DNA of 8,293 nt from JBFFXF01 sp041569895 (GTDB taxonomy: Bacteria; Planctomycetota; UBA8108; JACQVS01): NCBI GenBank assembly GCA_041569895.1, contig JBFFXF010000307.1, positions 1 through 8,293 of the forward strand, read 5' to 3'. The notes below the pieces were generated by a model that did not search any database, was not told the DNA's origin, and saw nothing but the letters and a program-made list of their open reading frames with translations. The position numbers and the translations under genes were made by a program. Below are positions 5,484 to 8,293 of this stretch, piece after piece (the stretch's first letter is position 1; every line of letters begins with the position of its first letter).

Positions 5484-6665
5484 ATGCAGGTACAGACGAG
5501 GGCGCGCCAGCTGCTGAACGAATCGGCCTTCAAGGTGCTCGCGCGCGCCCGGAAGCTCGAGGCCGCCGGACGGGACGTCATCCACCTCGAGATCGGCCAG
5601 CCGGACTTCCCGACGCCGCGCCCGATCTGCGACGCGGCCGTGCAGGCGATGCGGGACGGCAAGACGGGCTACGGCCCGACCCCGGGCCTCCCCGAGCTGC
5701 GCGCCGCGATCGCCGAGCACGCCGGCGAGCTTCGCGGCATGCGCTTCGACCCCGAGCAGGTCGTGGTGACGCCGGGCGGCAAGCCGATCCTCTTCTACAC
5801 CATCAACGCGCTGGCGGGCGAGGGTGACGAGGTCATCTACCCCGACCCCTGTTTCCCGATGTATCCGTCGATCATCGCGTACTCGGGCGCGACCCCGGTG
5901 CCGATCCGGCTGCGCGAGGAACGCGGCTTCCGGTTCGACGTCGACGAGTTCCGCGAGCTGCTCTCGCCGCGGACGCGGCTCGTCATCCTCAACTCGCCGC
6001 AGAACCCGACCGGCGGCATGCTGGACCGCGATGACCTCGAGGCGATCGCGCGGGAGGCCGTCGCGCACGACGTCATGGTGCTCGCGGACGAGATCTACAG
6101 CCGCATTCACTACGCCGACCGCTTCGACAGCATCGCCACGTGCGACGGCATGAAGGAGCGCACGGTCATCCTCGACGGGTTCTCGAAGACCTACGCGATG
6201 ACGGGGTGGCGCCTCGGCTACGGCATCGCCCCACCGGCGCTCGTCGACACGTTCGAGCGCTACAGCGTCAACATCGTCTCGTGCGTGACCACGTTCAGCC
6301 AGTACGGCGCGCTCGAGGCGTTCCGCATGGACCAGGCGCCGGTGCGGGAGATGGTCGAGGAGTTCCGGGCGCGGCGCGACCTCCTCGTCGCCGGCCTCAA
6401 CGACATCCCCGGCATCCGGTGCGTCGAGCCGCTCGGCGCGTTCTACGCCTTCCCGAACATCACCGGGACCGGACGCACGGCGGAGCAACTCGCCGCGGAG
6501 CTCCTCGAGGAGGCGGGCGTGGCGGCGCTCTCCGGGACCGCGTTCGGCGCCGGCGGCGAGGGGTACATCCGTCTGTCGTACGCGAGCTCCCGGGAGAACC
6601 TCGAGCGCGCGCTCGAGAGGATCCGCGCGCATCTCGCAAAGCGCCCCGCGGGAGCAGCGAAATGA
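5484..6665 (+). CDS. Class I/II PLP-dependent aminotransferase (aspartate aminotransferase-like)
   Basis: This cytoplasmic enzyme moves an amino group between an amino acid and a 2-oxo acid using pyridoxal phosphate. The 393 residues match the fold-type I length. IGQPDFPTP (37-45) is the N-terminal substrate segment and YGPTPGLPELR (63-73) follows. TPGGKPILF is the phosphate-binding turn, NSPQNPTGG (170-178) carries Asn174, and LADEIYSRIHY (200-210) holds Asp202 and Tyr205, which contact the ring. FSKTYAMTGWRLGYG has the Schiff-base Lys235 and phosphate-contacting Arg243, and YIRLSY carries the carboxylate-binding Arg363. All key residues are present, so the enzyme should be active. The substrate is not settled; an aspartate- or aromatic-type enzyme is plausible by likeness to Thermus AspAT. 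ATG 5484 fits the family N-terminus. The stop codon overlaps the ATG of a 10-codon ORF leading to the M50 gene, indicating an operon. Confidence 0.93.
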   Translation: MQVQTRARQLLNESAFKVLARARKLEAAGRDVIHLEIGQPDFPTPRPICDAAVQAMRDGKTGYGPTPGLPELRAAIAEHAGELRGMRFDPEQVVVTPGGKPILFYTINALAGEGDEVIYPDPCFPMYPSIIAYSGATPVPIRLREERGFRFDVDEFRELLSPRTRLVILNSPQNPTGGMLDRDDLEAIAREAVAHDVMVLADEIYSRIHYADRFDSIATCDGMKERTVILDGFSKTYAMTGWRLGYGIAPPALVDTFERYSVNIVSCVTTFSQYGALEAFRMDQAPVREMVEEFRARRDLLVAGLNDIPGIRCVEPLGAFYAFPNITGTGRTAEQLAAELLEEAGVAALSGTAFGAGGEGYIRLSYASSRENLERALERIRAHLAKRPAGAAK

Positions 6666-6694
6666 CCACCGAAGGGCCGCGAGTCGCGACGTGA
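6662..6694 (+). CDS. Possible 10-codon bridging ORF between the aminotransferase and M50 genes
   Basis: ATG at 6662 overlaps the aminotransferase stop as ATGA, and the ORF (MTTEGPRVAT) ends in TGA at 6692-6694, overlapping the GTG start of the next gene as GTGA. GGGAG at 6650-6654 is spaced 7 bases before the ATG, a better ribosome site than anything before the GTG. It could carry ribosomes from one gene to the next by stop-restart coupling. The peptide itself has no recognisable function, and the arrangement may be chance. Confidence 0.35.
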   Translation: MTTEGPRVAT

Positions 6695-7710
6695 GTGAGC
6701 TCAGCTTCAGGACCGCCGGCGTGCGCATCGGGCGCATCAAGGGCATCGACATCTGGGTTCACTGGACGCTGCTCCTGCTGCTCGTCTACCAGCTCTACCA
6801 GCTCTGGATCGACCAGTCGCACGCCGGGCTCCTCGCGCTCGAGCTCTGGGGGCTCGCGACGCTCGGTCTTTTCCTCACCATCCTCCTCCACGAGCTCGGC
6901 CACTGCTACGCGGCGTACCGGATGGGCGGCGGCGCGGACCACGTGCTCCTCTGGCCGCTCGGCGGCCTCGCCTACTGCGATGCGCCCAACACGGCGCGGT
7001 CGCAGTTCTGGGTCGCCGCCGGCGGTCCGCTGGTCAACGTCGCCATCGCGGTCCTCATGGTGCTGATCGACACGGGGATCTACTTCACCACCGGGTCCTT
7101 CCTGTATCTCCACATCGACTTCGCAGCGCTCGAGGAGTTCCCCATCGTGCGGTACTCGCTCCAGGGGCTCTTCTGGCTGAACATCGTCCTGCTGATCTTC
7201 AACCTGCTGCCGATTTACCCGCTCGACGGCGGGCGGATCTTCCAGGCGATCATGTGGCGCCGCCTCGAGAGCTACGGCCGCGCCACGCTGATCACCATCT
7301 GGGCCTCGCGGATCGGACTGCTCGCGCTGCTGATCCTGTCGTTCTTTCCGCCGCTGAAGGACTACCTCGGGTACTTCGTCTTCGCGATCATCATCTGGGC
7401 GTACCTGCAGACAGAGCGCCTGCGGCAGAGCCTGCACGAGCGCGAGGAGGACTCCGTCTTCGGGTACGACTTCTCTCGCGGCTACACCAGCCTCGAGCGC
7501 ACCATGCCCGCCACGAAGCAGAAGGCGCGCAAGCCCGGCTTCTTCGAGCGCCTGCGACAGAAACGCGAGGAGCGCGAGCGCCGGCGGATCATCGAGCTGC
7601 GGCAGCGAGTCGACGCGATCCTCCAGAAGATCTCGACCTCGGGCATGGCGAGCCTCACCCCCCGCGAACGACGCCTCCTCGAGCAGGCGAGCAAAAAACT
7701 CAAGGACTGA
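6691..7710 (+). CDS. M50 site-2-type membrane metalloprotease with DUF6576-like cytoplasmic tail
   Basis: M50 proteases cut substrates inside the membrane with a zinc site. In these 339 residues, hydrophobic segments lie near 21-40, 48-66, 108-130, 158-175, 200-220 and 225-240. HELGH at 67-71 gives two zinc ligands and the catalytic glutamate (Glu68). NLLPIYPLDGGRIF (171-184) supplies the third ligand, Asp179, and AAGGPLVNV sits near 109-117. There is no PDZ domain and no CBS pair. After the last membrane segment comes a charged linker (about 241-302, RLRQKREERERRR), then a segment with VDAILQKIS and SLTPRERRLLEQAS (307-334) resembling the small helical DUF6576 found at the C-terminus of some rhomboid and M50 proteases. 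The GTG start is inferred from family length and the overlap with the upstream mini-ORF; no strong ribosome site precedes it. It shares an operon with the aminotransferase. The substrate is unknown. Confidence 0.9.
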   Translation: MSELSFRTAGVRIGRIKGIDIWVHWTLLLLLVYQLYQLWIDQSHAGLLALELWGLATLGLFLTILLHELGHCYAAYRMGGGADHVLLWPLGGLAYCDAPNTARSQFWVAAGGPLVNVAIAVLMVLIDTGIYFTTGSFLYLHIDFAALEEFPIVRYSLQGLFWLNIVLLIFNLLPIYPLDGGRIFQAIMWRRLESYGRATLITIWASRIGLLALLILSFFPPLKDYLGYFVFAIIIWAYLQTERLRQSLHEREEDSVFGYDFSRGYTSLERTMPATKQKARKPGFFERLRQKREERERRRIIELRQRVDAILQKISTSGMASLTPRERRLLEQASKKLKD

Positions 7711-7714
7711 GTGC

Positions 7715-7768
7715 GTTCCCCTCCCCCTCCCCGTACCCGTGCCCGTTCCCGTACCCGTTCCCGTTCCC
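7715..7768 (+). repeat. GTTCCC hexamer array of cassette 2 (leader module)
   Basis: Nine hexamers start four bases after the M50 stop codon: GTTCCC, CTCCCC twice, GTACCC, GTGCCC, GTTCCC, GTACCC and GTTCCC twice. It is the counterpart, in the same gene-relative orientation, of the array after dus, but more mutated. A 28-base linker follows before the core. Confidence 0.88.
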
Positions 7769-7799
7769 GAAGAGCCCCTCACCCCGCCAGCGAGGAGGA

Positions 7800-7827
7800 A
7801 CGCAGATTACGCAGATTGACGCAGATT
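7800..7827 (+). repeat. ACGCAGATT core of cassette 2
   Basis: Three ACGCAGATT units (7800-7808, 7809-7817, 7819-7827) have one extra G at 7818 before the last. Flanks GGA (7797-7799) and GAG (7828-7830) are the same as in the inverted copy at 4157-4199. The sequence then runs through AAAGAACCGGACCG into the distal hexamer module. Confidence 0.9.
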
Positions 7828-7844
7828 GAGAAAGAACCGGACCG

Positions 7845-7934
7845 CGTGATCGGAATCGGTATCGGTATCGGTATCGGCCATCGGAATCGGACGTCGGTAT
7901 CGGACCTCGGAATCGGAATCGGAGTCGGAATCGG
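7845..7934 (+). repeat. GGAATC-type hexamer array of cassette 2 (distal module)
   Basis: CGGAAT, CGGTAT and CGGAGT hexamers run with a few slips (CCAT, ACGT, ACCT). The first 15 bases, CGTGATCGGAATCGG, match cassette 1 exactly in inverted orientation. Three consecutive CGGTAT units point to local unit spread by slippage or conversion. Confidence 0.88.
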
Positions 7935-8183
7935 ACCCGACAGTTGCAAAAACGCAGGTCCCTTCCTGGCGTTTCACCCTCGAAATTGCGGCCGTTCCGG
8001 GCCGCGCTGTCGTCTCGGCAGATTGCACCGTGAGTGAGGTTCGCCGAGAACGGAGAAACAGGCCGCCCGAGCGCTCGGGCACGCGAGGACGAGCACGACG
8101 TCGGAAACGGCAACGGGAAGGGGACGACAAACGACACGGACAGGCGAGCGCGTCCCGCCTGCCCGCGCCCGTCGCGGCTCATT
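7935..8183. other. Non-coding spacer with hairpins
   Basis: No gene is supported in this stretch. It holds the putative terminator, a 6-bp stem GCGGCC/GGCCGC with a GTTCCG loop (7988-8005), and a perfect 16-base palindrome GCCCGAGCGCTCGGGC (8065-8080). It also holds a decayed run of four GGGAAC-like hexamers (8103-8126). The open frames crossing it have repeat-derived compositions. Confidence 0.5.
7950..7974 (-). terminator. Possible intrinsic terminator for leftward transcription
   Basis: AAACGCAGG (7950-7958) and CCTGGCGTTT (7965-7974) pair with one bulged G around a 6-base loop. Read leftward, the GC stem is followed by TTTTT (complement of A7948-A7952). Read rightward, only a TTT within the stem is present. 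It could stop transcription entering from the right, or act weakly for the M50 operon. Confidence 0.35.
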
Positions 8184-8293
8184 GCGTCAGGGTCATCGCG
8201 TCAGGGTCATCGCGTCAGGGTCATCGCGTCAGGGTCATCGCGTCAGGGTCATCGCGTCAGGGTCATCGCGTCAGGGTCATCGCGTCAGGGTCA
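8184..8293 (+). repeat. 14-bp tandem repeat at window end
   Basis: Seven identical copies of GCGTCAGGGTCATC (8184-8281) are followed by 12 bases of an eighth at the window edge. The preceding GGCTCATT looks like a decayed copy of the unit end. The unit is not a multiple of three, so it is unlikely to encode protein repeats, and there are no spacers, so it is not CRISPR. Perfect identity indicates recent expansion, typical of a variable-number tandem repeat. Confidence 0.95.

Noticed and set aside
6600..6617. 18-base palindrome CTCGAGCGCGCGCTCGAG
   Set aside because: It lies inside the aminotransferase gene where it encodes Leu-Glu-Arg-Ala-Leu-Glu-Arg; GC-rich codon choice explains it.
5412..6752. 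N-terminal extension of the dus frame to 6752
   Set aside because: The added residues are the complement of the aminotransferase gene and resemble no protein; the family N-terminus fits ATG 5411.
6460..7782. 440-codon minus-strand frame opposite the M50 gene
   Set aside because: Charged low-complexity antisense product; the plus strand carries HELGH and LDG motifs in membrane segments.
7700..8182. 160-codon minus-strand frame over cassette 2
   Set aside because: Composed of translated hexamers (RYRYRF, GNGNG) with no domain.
8184..8293. CRISPR array
   Set aside because: The units are head to tail with no unique spacers, and no cas gene is visible.

Overview
This is a high-GC bacterial window from an unknown organism. 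The 3' end of a secreted calcium-binding protein (thrombospondin type 3 repeats followed by a two-loop dockerin-like tail, ending in the style DPTxDxLxDC) is typical of Planctomycetota and of some Acidobacteriota or Eisenbacteria-like lineages. Few genes have a good Shine-Dalgarno, and two have a -10 box almost touching the start codon, which also fits such phyla. The phylum call is an inference with low to moderate confidence.

Layout: (1) 3-1319 +, partial secreted TSP3/dockerin-like protein. (2) 1320-1699, a convergent intergenic region holding a roughly 290-bp imperfect inverted repeat with a CACAGAG-type repeat and a strong hairpin in its middle. (3) 1700-3052 -, proA, glutamate-5-semialdehyde dehydrogenase (proline synthesis). 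(4) 3160-4026 +, a HAD-family phosphatase, divergent from proA, with apparently overlapping divergent promoters at 3063-3092. (5) 4027-4304, a convergent intergenic region made almost wholly of tandem hexamers around a core of AATCTGCGT units. (6) 4305-5411 -, a DusB-type tRNA-dihydrouridine synthase. (7) 5484-6665 +, a class I PLP aminotransferase, divergent from dus and apparently leaderless. (8) 6691-7710 +, an M50 site-2-type membrane metalloprotease, in an operon with the aminotransferase through a 10-codon bridging ORF. (9) 7711-8183, a second copy of the hexamer/core/hexamer cassette, then non-coding sequence with hairpins. (10) 8184-8293, a pure 14-bp tandem repeat running off the window.

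The genes are housekeeping types and do not form one pathway: proline synthesis, a sugar-phosphate-type phosphatase, tRNA modification, an aminotransferase and a membrane protease. The unusual part lies between them. Four gene ends (the TSP3 gene, proA, dus and the M50 gene) each run into a repeat block in the same gene-relative orientation. A leader of GTTCCC-type hexamers (absent after proA) is followed by a linker, which carries TCGACTTCG in three of the four cases. The linker is followed by one of two payloads: ACGCAGATT units ending in GGAATC hexamers, or GGAAGGCAGGAAAC-type units leading into a CACAGAG repeat with a hairpin. I read this as a modular family of repeat cassettes placed after stop codons. 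Whether it is already described, and what spreads it, cannot be decided from this window. No transposase, integrase, reverse transcriptase, CRISPR array, tRNA or rRNA was seen.
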